Shown: positions 1-5,587 of the stretch, one piece after another
How positions within the stretch are numbered: the first letter of the stretch is position 1
How the letters are laid out: the number at the start of each line of letters is the position of its first letter
Source: Candidatus Nanopelagicales bacterium
GTDB lineage: Bacteria; Actinomycetota; Actinomycetes; S36-B12; UBA5976
Direction of reading: 5' to 3'
Assembly (NCBI GenBank): GCA_021742025.1
Contig: JAIOWT010000059.1
Location: 1 to 6,452, forward strand
Length of the DNA: 6,452 nucleotides
Position numbers and translations under genes: made by a program
Notes under the pieces: model-generated
Databases searched by the model: none
What the model saw: only the letters and a program-made list of their open reading frames with translations
Told to the model about the DNA's origin: nothing

Positions 1-41
1 TCGCGCACTAGCGAACGAAGCATTTCATTATCAGTGGACAT
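1..41 (-). CDS. Start of a fourth operon gene, cut by the window edge (probable BMC cargo or shell-associated protein)
   Basis: Reading leftwards, the shell gene's stop codon TAA is followed by TG, so the stop and a new ATG overlap as TAATG. This is a typical sign of translational coupling. The reading frame from that ATG stays open to the window edge and gives MSTDNEMLRSLVR (13 codons). Nothing further is visible, so the product cannot be named. The short polar lead followed by a Leu-x-x-Leu-Val-Arg helix start resembles the N-terminal encapsulation peptides of microcompartment cargo enzymes, but 13 residues are too few to be sure. By analogy with RMM loci, candidates are the amino-alcohol kinase, the dehydrogenase, a further shell protein or an accessory protein. 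That a gene starts here is fairly likely from the overlap; its function is unknown. Confidence 0.6.
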   Translation of the reverse strand, partial: MSTDNEMLRSLVR

Positions 42-640
42 TAGCGTTCACTCAAAACTTTTTCAGCAACTTCTGCAGCTGCTCGAACATTTGCTTCTTT
101 TCCAGAAAGATAAACGCGACCAGTTGCACCAATCATTCGGTAGTCGACGACCTTAATGTCAGTTGCCTTCTCCGCTTCGTTAGTTGCCAAGATTGCATAT
201 GAAGCAGGCTGCACTTCCAGGATGTAAAGCGATTCACCCGGCAAAATCATGGATCCAACTTTGTTTCTATTAATTAGGAACGCATGTTGTTGATCTACCG
301 AAGGCACAACGCGTGATGCCAGGATTTTTGGTTTTGTTGCTTCCGCTTCCGTGGAGCCTAAGGCTGCAAGTACGGCTTGTCCCGCGGCTCGAACTTCTTC
401 AGTTGGGCCGTGGATCTCTAGGTAACCAAAAGTTCGTTCCACAAACAAAATTCCCGCTTGTACGTTCGCATGCTTGAGTGCCACATCGGTAAGCGCTTCG
501 ATGTCCAGACCTGGTGCCACTTCAATTACTTGAGCCGCCATGTTTGCGCGTGGCAAAGCACCCTTAACCCATGAACCTAGGTAGCACATGGTTTGAGGTT
601 GCATTTGGTCGATGTAGATGAACGACCGTAGCTCTGCCAT
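41..640 (-). CDS. BMC-T shell protein, tandem permuted BMC domains, CsoS1D-like gated trimer
   Basis: A 199-residue microcompartment shell protein with two BMC domains. Residues 1-36 (containing ELRSFIYIDQMQPQ) plus about 37-95 form the first domain. About 107-136 plus 137-198 form the second, which has LEVQPASYAILATNEAEKA and IGATGRVYLSG. The N-terminal strand placed before each core marks the circularly permuted arrangement of carboxysomal CsoS1D, and the pattern ELRS-x-x-x-x-D-x-x-QPQ, VAPG, TDIALK-like and VER-x-FG matches that family from memory. Such proteins form trimeric pseudohexamers that can stack as double discs with a large pore. Glu68-Arg69 in FVERTFG are equivalent to the CsoS1D pore-gating pair. 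The expected role is passage of bulky metabolites or cofactors across the shell. The start ATG lies 17 bases after the dehydrogenase stop, with a weak purine-rich ribosome site (AGAGAAGAGA). No signal peptide or membrane segment is seen. Confidence 0.93.
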   Translation of the reverse strand: MAELRSFIYIDQMQPQTMCYLGSWVKGALPRANMAAQVIEVAPGLDIEALTDVALKHANVQAGILFVERTFGYLEIHGPTEEVRAAGQAVLAALGSTEAEATKPKILASRVVPSVDQQHAFLINRNKVGSMILPGESLYILEVQPASYAILATNEAEKATDIKVVDYRMIGATGRVYLSGKEANVRAAAEVAEKVLSER

Positions 641-657
641 TTGTATCTCTTCTCTGA

Positions 658-2229
658 TTAGTTCTTGATCAATGCGTGAAGTTCTTCGACGATCAACTTG
701 CGGATTTCGTCTCGTAATTCAGCAACGTCTTGGGTTATCGGCTCGCGATGGTGATAGGAATTTCCAGTTCCATAGTTTTCTTCATTGGATGCAACTGGAT
801 ATGAAGGAACCGGACCGCTTGGACTCATCCATGGATTCAGGCCTGCAAAAGTTGGCATTACTTCGCGTGCATCAGCGTTGTAGGCAAGGCGTGTGTAGTT
901 GATCAGATGCTTTGGCTGCAAATTTTCACCAACTGAAGATCGACCTGCAAAGCCAGTACCAATAGTCATGGTTGGAGCTAAGTTGGTTTGAATTCCCGAA
1001 GCGCCAAGACTGTTGCCGACATTTACCGAAACTCGCAGTACTGGAACAGCTGCACTAAACATCATGATCAATTCAGGATTTGAACTATGGATTGCGGCTG
1101 AATGTCCAGCGCCGGTAATGCGCAAGATCGCTCGAGCAATGTCGATTCCCCGTGTTGCAGTTGGGACCCGGACGAAACCTAGTACTGGACACAGTTTTTC
1201 ATGAGCTAAAGGTTCTTCAGGTACCACTAAGTCAAATGGTGCAACTAAAACTCTAGTTTTGGCTGGAACTTTAATGCCCGCCTTTTCAGCAATCCAAACG
1301 GCGTCCTTGCCAACCATCTTGGTGTTGAAGTGACCATCTGGAAAAACTGCATTACGAACGGCATCGCGCTCGTCATCCTTCAAAACATATGCACCTTCCC
1401 GAGCAAAAGCCGCTAGCAACTTGTCAGCGATCGCCTCTTCTGCAATCACTACGCTTTCATTAGTGCAAAGAATCGAGTTATCGAATGCCTTGCTTTCAAT
1501 AATTCGAGCAGCAGTCTTTGCAAGATCGGCTGTGGCATCAACCAAAACCGGAACATTTCCCGGTCCAACACCAATTGCCGGATTTCCACTTCGGTATGCC
1601 GATCGCACAACTGGTGTGCCACCGGTTGCAACTACGACATCGGTTCTCTCATCAGTCATCAAAGCATTGATTAATGGAATTGAAGGATCTTCGACAATTT
1701 GAATGATGCCATCCGGAGCTCCAGCTGCAACTGCAGCTTCAGCCATAGCTTTGGCGGCGGCAACACAAACTTTCTTTGCCATTGGGTGTGGGCTGATGAT
1801 GATGGAGTTACGAGTCATCAAAGCCAAAATGATTTTGAATGAAACCGTAGCAACCGGATTGGTTGACGGGGTCAGTGCCAAGATCACGCCAGCAGGACGA
1901 GGGATAGCAACAATCTTGTTGACTTCATCAATCTCGGGTGAAACAAAATCATGGCCGCGGTATGTCTCGACTATTCCCGTTGAGCAAGCGATGTTTTTTA
2001 GGACTTTGTGTTCAACAACACCAAATCCGGTTTCCGAAACTGCATCACGAGCGAATTCTTGTGCTCTTGTTGCCAAAGCTGATGCAGCTGCGTCAACAAT
2101 GCGGTTGACCGTTGCGATGTCGTACTTGGCGTAGGCACGTGCAGCCCAATCGGCACGTTCCACCATTGCGCGACCGCGTGGAACGCCAGCTGGTTCAACC
2201 ATTAACGGCTCAAAAGTCATTTCACTCAT
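658..2229 (-). CDS. CoA-acylating aldehyde dehydrogenase of the microcompartment (probable propionaldehyde dehydrogenase) with C-terminal encapsulation peptide
   Basis: A 523-residue enzyme of the PduP/EutE/AdhE-type aldehyde dehydrogenase group, which oxidises an aldehyde with NAD+ and transfers the acyl group to CoA. Visible motifs are the LTPSTNPVAT cofactor-loop segment (119-128), ATGGTPVVRSAY nucleotide-binding region (201-212), GPGNVPV (222-228), catalytic Cys255 in FDNSILCTNE, and HEKLCPVLG (343-351). The fold ends near residue 465. It is followed by a Pro/Ser/Asn-rich linker (about 466-498) and an amphipathic helix at about 500-521 (core VAELRDEIRKLIVEELHALI), the layout of a BMC encapsulation peptide. 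The ATG overlaps the upstream stop as ATGA, so translation is probably coupled; Met4 is a less likely start. Propionaldehyde is inferred from RMM loci, and acetaldehyde or another short aldehyde is possible. Confidence 0.93.
   Translation of the reverse strand: MSEMTFEPLMVEPAGVPRGRAMVERADWAARAYAKYDIATVNRIVDAAASALATRAQEFARDAVSETGFGVVEHKVLKNIACSTGIVETYRGHDFVSPEIDEVNKIVAIPRPAGVILALTPSTNPVATVSFKIILALMTRNSIIISPHPMAKKVCVAAAKAMAEAAVAAGAPDGIIQIVEDPSIPLINALMTDERTDVVVATGGTPVVRSAYRSGNPAIGVGPGNVPVLVDATADLAKTAARIIESKAFDNSILCTNESVVIAEEAIADKLLAAFAREGAYVLKDDERDAVRNAVFPDGHFNTKMVGKDAVWIAEKAGIKVPAKTRVLVAPFDLVVPEEPLAHEKLCPVLGFVRVPTATRGIDIARAILRITGAGHSAAIHSSNPELIMMFSAAVPVLRVSVNVGNSLGASGIQTNLAPTMTIGTGFAGRSSVGENLQPKHLINYTRLAYNADAREVMPTFAGLNPWMSPSGPVPSYPVASNEENYGTGNSYHHREPITQDVAELRDEIRKLIVEELHALIKN
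667..732 (-). other. C-terminal encapsulation-peptide-like helix of the aldehyde dehydrogenase
   Basis: Residues 500-521 of the dehydrogenase form a predicted amphipathic helix with hydrophobic positions Val502, Leu505, Ile509, Leu512, Ile513, Leu517 and Leu520 separated by charged residues. A flexible linker rich in Ser, Asn, Tyr and Pro separates it from the enzyme core. This is the known architecture of peptides that target cargo into microcompartments. It is called by pattern only. Confidence 0.8.
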
Positions 2230-3536
2230 GCTGACCTGCGCTCATTGCGAACTTCGCCATACGCTTTGCCGATTGCCAATTCAGTTCTATCTAGCATTTC
2301 TTCGGCAACTTCAGGTTTCAACAAAATACCGGGCTTGTATTGAAGGACTCGAGGATCAAGTGTGGAGAAAATTGCCCAAACCCCGTTTTCATAAAGGTGT
2401 CGCATTACGTACTTAGCACCTTGAGGATGAGCAAACTCCAAGCCCAGGATTACTCCGTTCTGGCGAATGCCAACAAACCAATCAGGGTAAGTTGCTTGAA
2501 TTGCAGCTAAGCGCTGCCCGACATAGTCGGCAATGTAATGAACCATCGAACGAGTTTCTTCTCGGGAGCAAACTTCCAAAGTCTTAAGTGCTGCGATGCA
2601 ACCAAGTTCAGCGCCACCAAAAGTTGAAATGTGGCCAAAGCCATCTTCATTAAGCCAGCCAGCTGCTTTCTCAGTCGCAAGTACTGCAGCAATCGGATAA
2701 AGACCGCCAGAAATTCCCTTGCCTGTGACAAGAATGTCTGGTGTTATTCCATGCTTAGTAATTCCCCAAAGTTCGCCAGTGCGCATCAAGCCAGTTTGGA
2801 CTTCATCTGCAATGTAGAGAGCGTCATATTTTTCGCACAGTTTTTTAACAGCTTCTAAGTAACCAGGATTCGGAAGTGGGAAACCATATGTTGCTGGAAT
2901 GGTTTCCATGATTACCGCAGCTACATCTCGATCACGTAGTGCGTCTTCCATTGCTTCTAAATCATTAAACGGAACGTGTGGAAATTCTTCTGGCCGATCC
3001 GAAAGAAACAGTTTCGAGAACCGATCGTCGCCAGTTCCAACAGCTAATCCAGTGTGGCCGTGGTACGCCTTAACGATGGAAACAATCTTTCGCTTTTGCG
3101 TTGCATGACGCGCTGTCTTTAGTGCAATGTCAATTGCTTCACCACCACCAGAACCGTAAATAACTTTGGAAAGTCCAGCTGGCGCTGACTTAATAAGTGC
3201 TTCAGCCAAAGCAGTTCGTGCTAACGATGGAAAGTGGTGATTACCAATATCAAAATGCTGCATCGCCATGGTTACTGCCTGAACCACTTCAGGATTTCGG
3301 TGACCTAGGTTGTATGTACCACCATTTAGATGCGCATCAATCAGGCGCTTACCTGACATGTCATAAATGAAATACTCTTCGCGGCGATCAATAACTAACG
3401 GAACTCCAGAGTCAATCCAGAATTGAGTTTTGCCTGGGTTCCAGAACTCTTTTGACTTTTCCAGCATCTGCTCTTTGGAGTCATAAGAGAACAATCCGTA
3501 ATCGAATTCGGGTGCTGCAGTATTTTCTTGTGTCAT
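2226..3536 (-). CDS. Class III PLP-dependent enzyme, probable 1-amino-2-propanol-phosphate phospho-lyase (RMM type)
   Basis: A 436-residue fold-type I class III aminotransferase-family protein. Seen: the AYHGHTG cofactor-stacking segment (157-163), ADEVQTG with Asp244 for the PLP ring nitrogen, and Lys273 in TGKGISGG as the Schiff-base lysine. The usual SGSEA phosphate-binding turn reads GGGEA here (130-134), preceded by Ser129. Class III members include ethanolamine-phosphate phospho-lyases. In RMM loci the corresponding enzyme is proposed to split 1-amino-2-propanol phosphate into propionaldehyde, ammonia and phosphate. That would feed the dehydrogenase encoded next, so a lyase fits better than a true transaminase, but sequence alone does not exclude a transaminase. 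The open frame extends to an ATG at 3590, but the ATG at 3536 is preferred: GAAAGGG lies 6 bases upstream and the 18 extra residues do not look like family sequence. No clear encapsulation peptide is seen. First gene of the leftward operon. Confidence 0.88.
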   Translation of the reverse strand: MTQENTAAPEFDYGLFSYDSKEQMLEKSKEFWNPGKTQFWIDSGVPLVIDRREEYFIYDMSGKRLIDAHLNGGTYNLGHRNPEVVQAVTMAMQHFDIGNHHFPSLARTALAEALIKSAPAGLSKVIYGSGGGEAIDIALKTARHATQKRKIVSIVKAYHGHTGLAVGTGDDRFSKLFLSDRPEEFPHVPFNDLEAMEDALRDRDVAAVIMETIPATYGFPLPNPGYLEAVKKLCEKYDALYIADEVQTGLMRTGELWGITKHGITPDILVTGKGISGGLYPIAAVLATEKAAGWLNEDGFGHISTFGGAELGCIAALKTLEVCSREETRSMVHYIADYVGQRLAAIQATYPDWFVGIRQNGVILGLEFAHPQGAKYVMRHLYENGVWAIFSTLDPRVLQYKPGILLKPEVAEEMLDRTELAIGKAYGEVRNERRSA

Positions 3537-3542
3537 CCCGAA

Positions 3543-3549
3543 CCCTTTC
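3543..3549 (-). promoter_or_regulatory. Ribosome binding site deciding the PLP enzyme start
   Basis: On the minus strand, GAAAGGG precedes the ATG at 3536 by 6 bases, a good Shine-Dalgarno position. It decides against the upstream in-frame ATG at 3590. The permease on the other strand uses the identical heptamer. Confidence 0.8.
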
Positions 3550-3633
3550 TTGATCTCATTCGCACTCGACGCGAACCTTACGTAAACCAATGATTACATA
3601 AAATTAGACCAAATGACCATACCTTTTAGCAAC

Positions 3634-3655
3634 TTTTGGTTGAATTTTGGTTTAA
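3634..3655 (+). repeat. Tandem 11-base direct repeat within the operator cluster
   Basis: TTTTGGTTGAA (3634-3644) is followed directly by TTTTGGTTTAA (3645-3655), matching at 10 of 11 positions. The 11-base period places both copies on the same face of the helix, which would suit side-by-side protein binding. Confidence 0.65.
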
Positions 3656-3731
3656 CACTGAATGTCCACCAAATACAGGGATTTACTGGCAAGTACGCCC
3701 GATTTCCGTAATTTGAATACTGCTTTTAGAC

Positions 3732-3747
3732 CAAAATCGAAATTTTG
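3732..3747. promoter_or_regulatory. Perfect 6+6 inverted repeat, possible operator
   Basis: CAAAAT (3732-3737), CGAA, ATTTTG (3742-3747): a perfect 6-base inverted repeat around a 4-base spacer. It is flanked by two ACCAA half-sites and lies just upstream of the possible TATAGA element. A protein-binding palindrome is more likely than an RNA hairpin, given the AT-rich arms. Confidence 0.4.
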
Positions 3748-3820
3748 TTAACCAAAAAAGTTATAGAAACCGATCCAATTTCATTGTTTTGGAGCGCAGT
3801 TTCTGGCAAAGTCGTTCCAA

Positions 3821-3844
3821 CCGTGTGACTCAGGTCACCCACGG
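3821..3844 (+). other. GC-rich hairpin in the presumed permease leader
   Basis: CCGT/ACGG pairs enclose GTGAC/GTCAC pairs with a TCAG loop and a 2-base CC bulge on the 3' side. Outside it, GTTCC (3814-3818) can pair with GGAAC (3863-3867), so the whole leader could fold. No poly-T follows, so it is not a terminator. No known riboswitch class was recognised. Confidence 0.4.
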
Positions 3845-3883
3845 CCAAAGTGAGAAACGTCGGGAACTCCTCGGTGTTACAAC

Positions 3884-3890
3884 GAAAGGG
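3884..3890 (+). promoter_or_regulatory. Ribosome binding site of the permease
   Basis: GAAAGGG ends 8 bases before the ATG at 3899. An out-of-frame ATG at 3895 is only 4 bases from it and opens a 5-codon frame (MHVDK), so the ATG at 3899 is taken as the true start. Confidence 0.8.
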
Positions 3891-3898
3891 TCGAATGC

Positions 3899-5479
3899 AT
3901 GTCGACAAATAACGAAAGCCAAAAAGGCCTTCGCAAAGGTGCTGTTGGCTTAACAGCAGTTTTGTTTATGGCGGTAGCAAATGCTGCACCGATCACTGCG
4001 ATGAGCTTCAACATGCCTGTTGGTGTTGGTTGGGGTAACGGAATAGGTGCACCTGCCGGTTTCCTATTTGCAACGATCGTCCTATCGATTTTCGCAATCG
4101 GGTTCTCTGCCATGGCGAAGCACGTTACAACTGCTGGTGCCTTTTACGGATTTATCTCACAGGGCCTCGGACAAGTTTGGGGTATGGCAGCTGGCTTATT
4201 AGCGACCATCGCCTACATTCTTTTCGAAGGCACCTTAATTGGTGGTTTCGCATTTTTCGCTGCCAATACGTTGAGTTCACTGGCTGGCATCGAAGTCAAC
4301 TGGTTGATTCTTGCAATCGGCGGGATGATCCTGATTTGGGTGCTGACCTACTTTGACATCTCAGTTGCTGCAGCCGTACTTGGCGTAACACTTGTTGCTG
4401 AAGTTTTGCTTCTTGCAGCATTTGGAATCAGCGTCGCCCTCAAGGGTGGACCTGATGGCTTTATGGTTTCTGAAACCATTGCTCCAATGGCCGCATTTGC
4501 TGATCTTGAAGCAGGTGCTTTTGGATCTAGCGTTGCCGCTGGTACTGCGGCGCTTGGTATCTTCTTCGCATTCTGGTCATGGATTGGTTTTGAAACTACT
4601 GCCGCCTACGGTGAAGAATCTAAAGATCCAAAGAACGTAATTCCTCGCGCAACAATGATTGCTGTTATTGGACTCGGTGTGTTCTACACCTTCGTTTCCT
4701 GGATGGCCGTTGTTGCTAACGGTGCCAAGACCTCTGTAGAAGTTGCTTCCGGATCTACTGGTAACCCAGTTGATCTATGGTTAGTCCCAGTTGCAGCAAA
4801 TCTAGGTTCGCTTGCAGAAAGTACTTACCGAGTACTTTTAGTAATTGGTTCATTTGCTTGTGCCATGGCATTCCATAACGCGGCTTCACGCTACGTATTT
4901 GCACTTGGTCGCGAACTTCCGTTTACTGGGGTTCGCAACAAGCTATCAAGCACCCATCCAACTCACCAGTCACCTGCAGTTGCATCGACTGTTGTCACCG
5001 TTATCAACATCGTGATGGTGATGCTCTTCGCAACCTTCTCGACAGCATGGACTTCGGATCCATTAGTAGAAGGTGCAACTTCAGATCCAGCGTTGCTTCC
5101 ATACGGTGTCATTTACACAGTTCCATCACTCGTTGGAACCGCGTTCATTTTGGTAGTCCAGGTAATCTGCTCGTTTGCAGTTGTCGGATACTTCTGGGGT
5201 AAGAAGAAGCACAAGGGTAATGTTCTAACTACCTTGGTTGCTCCACTTGTAGGTGCTGCGGGCATGATCTATGTCTTGACGCTTCTGTTCGCTGCAGTTG
5301 GTTCCGGCTTCGCTGCTGGCTACCAATCAAACTCATTGATGGTTAAGTACCTGCCTTACGAAATTGCAGGAACTTTAATCTTTGGTTTGCTTTACGCCCT
5401 ATGGGTTAAGTCAAAGCATCCAGAAATCTACGAAGAAATCGGTCGTACGACTATGGAAGAAGCTCACGAGCGCTCCTAA
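3899..5479 (+). CDS. APC-superfamily amino acid/amine permease
   Basis: A 526-residue inner-membrane transporter, a usual length for the APC family, with about 12 predicted hydrophobic helices: TM1 about 14-36, others about 52-72, 93-122, 133-150 and 155-181, further ones from about 212 onwards, and the last about 487-503. The hallmark is the conserved IGFE-x-x-AAYGEESKDPKN-x-IPRA block (229-251) after helix 6. ASRYVFALGRE (328-338) is the other family signature, after helix 8. The cytoplasmic tail is short and acidic (504-526). It most likely imports a cationic amine or amino acid by proton or sodium coupling; the exact substrate cannot be read from sequence. Divergent placement next to the BMC operon, as in RMM loci with a dedicated permease, suggests it brings in the pathway substrate (amino-alcohol or aminoacetone precursor). 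It probably shares control through the intervening operator cluster. Transcription ends at the hairpin 10 bases downstream. Confidence 0.93.
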   Translation: MSTNNESQKGLRKGAVGLTAVLFMAVANAAPITAMSFNMPVGVGWGNGIGAPAGFLFATIVLSIFAIGFSAMAKHVTTAGAFYGFISQGLGQVWGMAAGLLATIAYILFEGTLIGGFAFFAANTLSSLAGIEVNWLILAIGGMILIWVLTYFDISVAAAVLGVTLVAEVLLLAAFGISVALKGGPDGFMVSETIAPMAAFADLEAGAFGSSVAAGTAALGIFFAFWSWIGFETTAAYGEESKDPKNVIPRATMIAVIGLGVFYTFVSWMAVVANGAKTSVEVASGSTGNPVDLWLVPVAANLGSLAESTYRVLLVIGSFACAMAFHNAASRYVFALGRELPFTGVRNKLSSTHPTHQSPAVASTVVTVINIVMVMLFATFSTAWTSDPLVEGATSDPALLPYGVIYTVPSLVGTAFILVVQVICSFAVVGYFWGKKKHKGNVLTTLVAPLVGAAGMIYVLTLLFAAVGSGFAAGYQSNSLMVKYLPYEIAGTLIFGLLYALWVKSKHPEIYEEIGRTTMEEAHERS

Positions 5480-5488
5480 CGAACAAAT

Positions 5489-5533
5489 AAATGAAACTGG
5501 GCATCAGCATCGCTGGTGCCCAGTTTCATTTTT
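5489..5533 (+). terminator. Strong intrinsic terminator after the permease
   Basis: A perfect 15-base-pair stem (AAATGAAACTGGGCA at 5489-5503 with its complement at 5517-5531) continues through a G-T pair and four more pairs to a 3-base ATC loop, and ends in TTTTT at 5529-5533. The left flank is A-rich, so it could also work on the opposite strand, although no gene reads into it from the right in this window. Confidence 0.92.
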
Positions 5534-5587
5534 AAAGACTTCCGAAACCGTAAGCAATTGCCCAACTAAATCCGTCAGAATAAGCAC

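Larger units (their letters stand above)
3585..3755. repeat. Cluster of seven ACCAA/TTGGT half-sites (putative operators)
   Basis: ACCAA occurs at 3585, 3608, 3668, 3730 and 3751, and its complement TTGGT at 3636 and 3647 (first bases given). Longer versions agree on TTAGACCAAA (3604-3613 and 3726-3735), TTAACCAAAA (3748-3757) and TTTTGGTTTAA (3645-3655), giving a consensus near TTTTGGTYTAA. Chance would give well under one copy of the 5-mer on both strands in 171 bases. A repeated partly symmetric motif between divergent catabolic genes is best read as binding sites for a transcription factor. The TGGT/ACCA core recalls FadR-subfamily GntR operators, but the regulator is not in this window and its family is not established. 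Confidence 0.6.
3537..3898. promoter_or_regulatory. Divergent control region between the BMC operon and the permease
   Basis: A 362-base stretch without a credible gene. It must hold the promoters of both outward-reading units. The part from about 3585 to 3760 is AT-rich and repeat-laden; the part from about 3790 to 3880 is GC-richer and looks like the permease leader. No consensus promoter pair stands out. TATAGA at 3762-3767 on the plus strand and TATGTAAT on the minus strand (complement of 3593-3600) are possible -10 elements, but neither has a convincing -35 at the right distance, as often in actinobacteria or when an activator is needed. Confidence 0.75.

Noticed and set aside
41..640. 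Reading the shell protein as PduT- or PduB-like
   Set aside because: The ELRS..QPQ N-terminal strand, VER-x-FG motif and permuted domain order fit CsoS1D-type BMC-T better, and no iron-sulfur cysteine in the pore loop is seen.
1703..2134. 143-codon plus-strand frame opposite the aldehyde dehydrogenase
   Set aside because: It is antisense to a clearly coding dehydrogenase and its translation has no family features.
2226..3536. Calling the PLP enzyme a GABA or ornithine transaminase
   Set aside because: The fold motifs are common to all class III enzymes; the operon context with an acylating aldehyde dehydrogenase and shell protein favours a phospho-lyase, though a transaminase is not excluded.
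3537..3590. 18-residue N-terminal extension of the PLP enzyme from the ATG at 3590
   Set aside because: A good Shine-Dalgarno (GAAAGGG) sits inside this extension, at proper distance from the ATG at 3536, and the extra residues do not resemble family sequence.
3726..3908. 60-codon minus-strand open frame in the divergent region
   Set aside because: No ribosome site or recognisable protein features; it overlaps the permease start and the repeat cluster, so it is a chance frame.
3895..3912. 5-codon frame MHVDK just before the permease start, possible attenuating leader peptide
   Set aside because: It is out of frame, too close to the Shine-Dalgarno (4 bases), and overlaps the permease start; it looks accidental.
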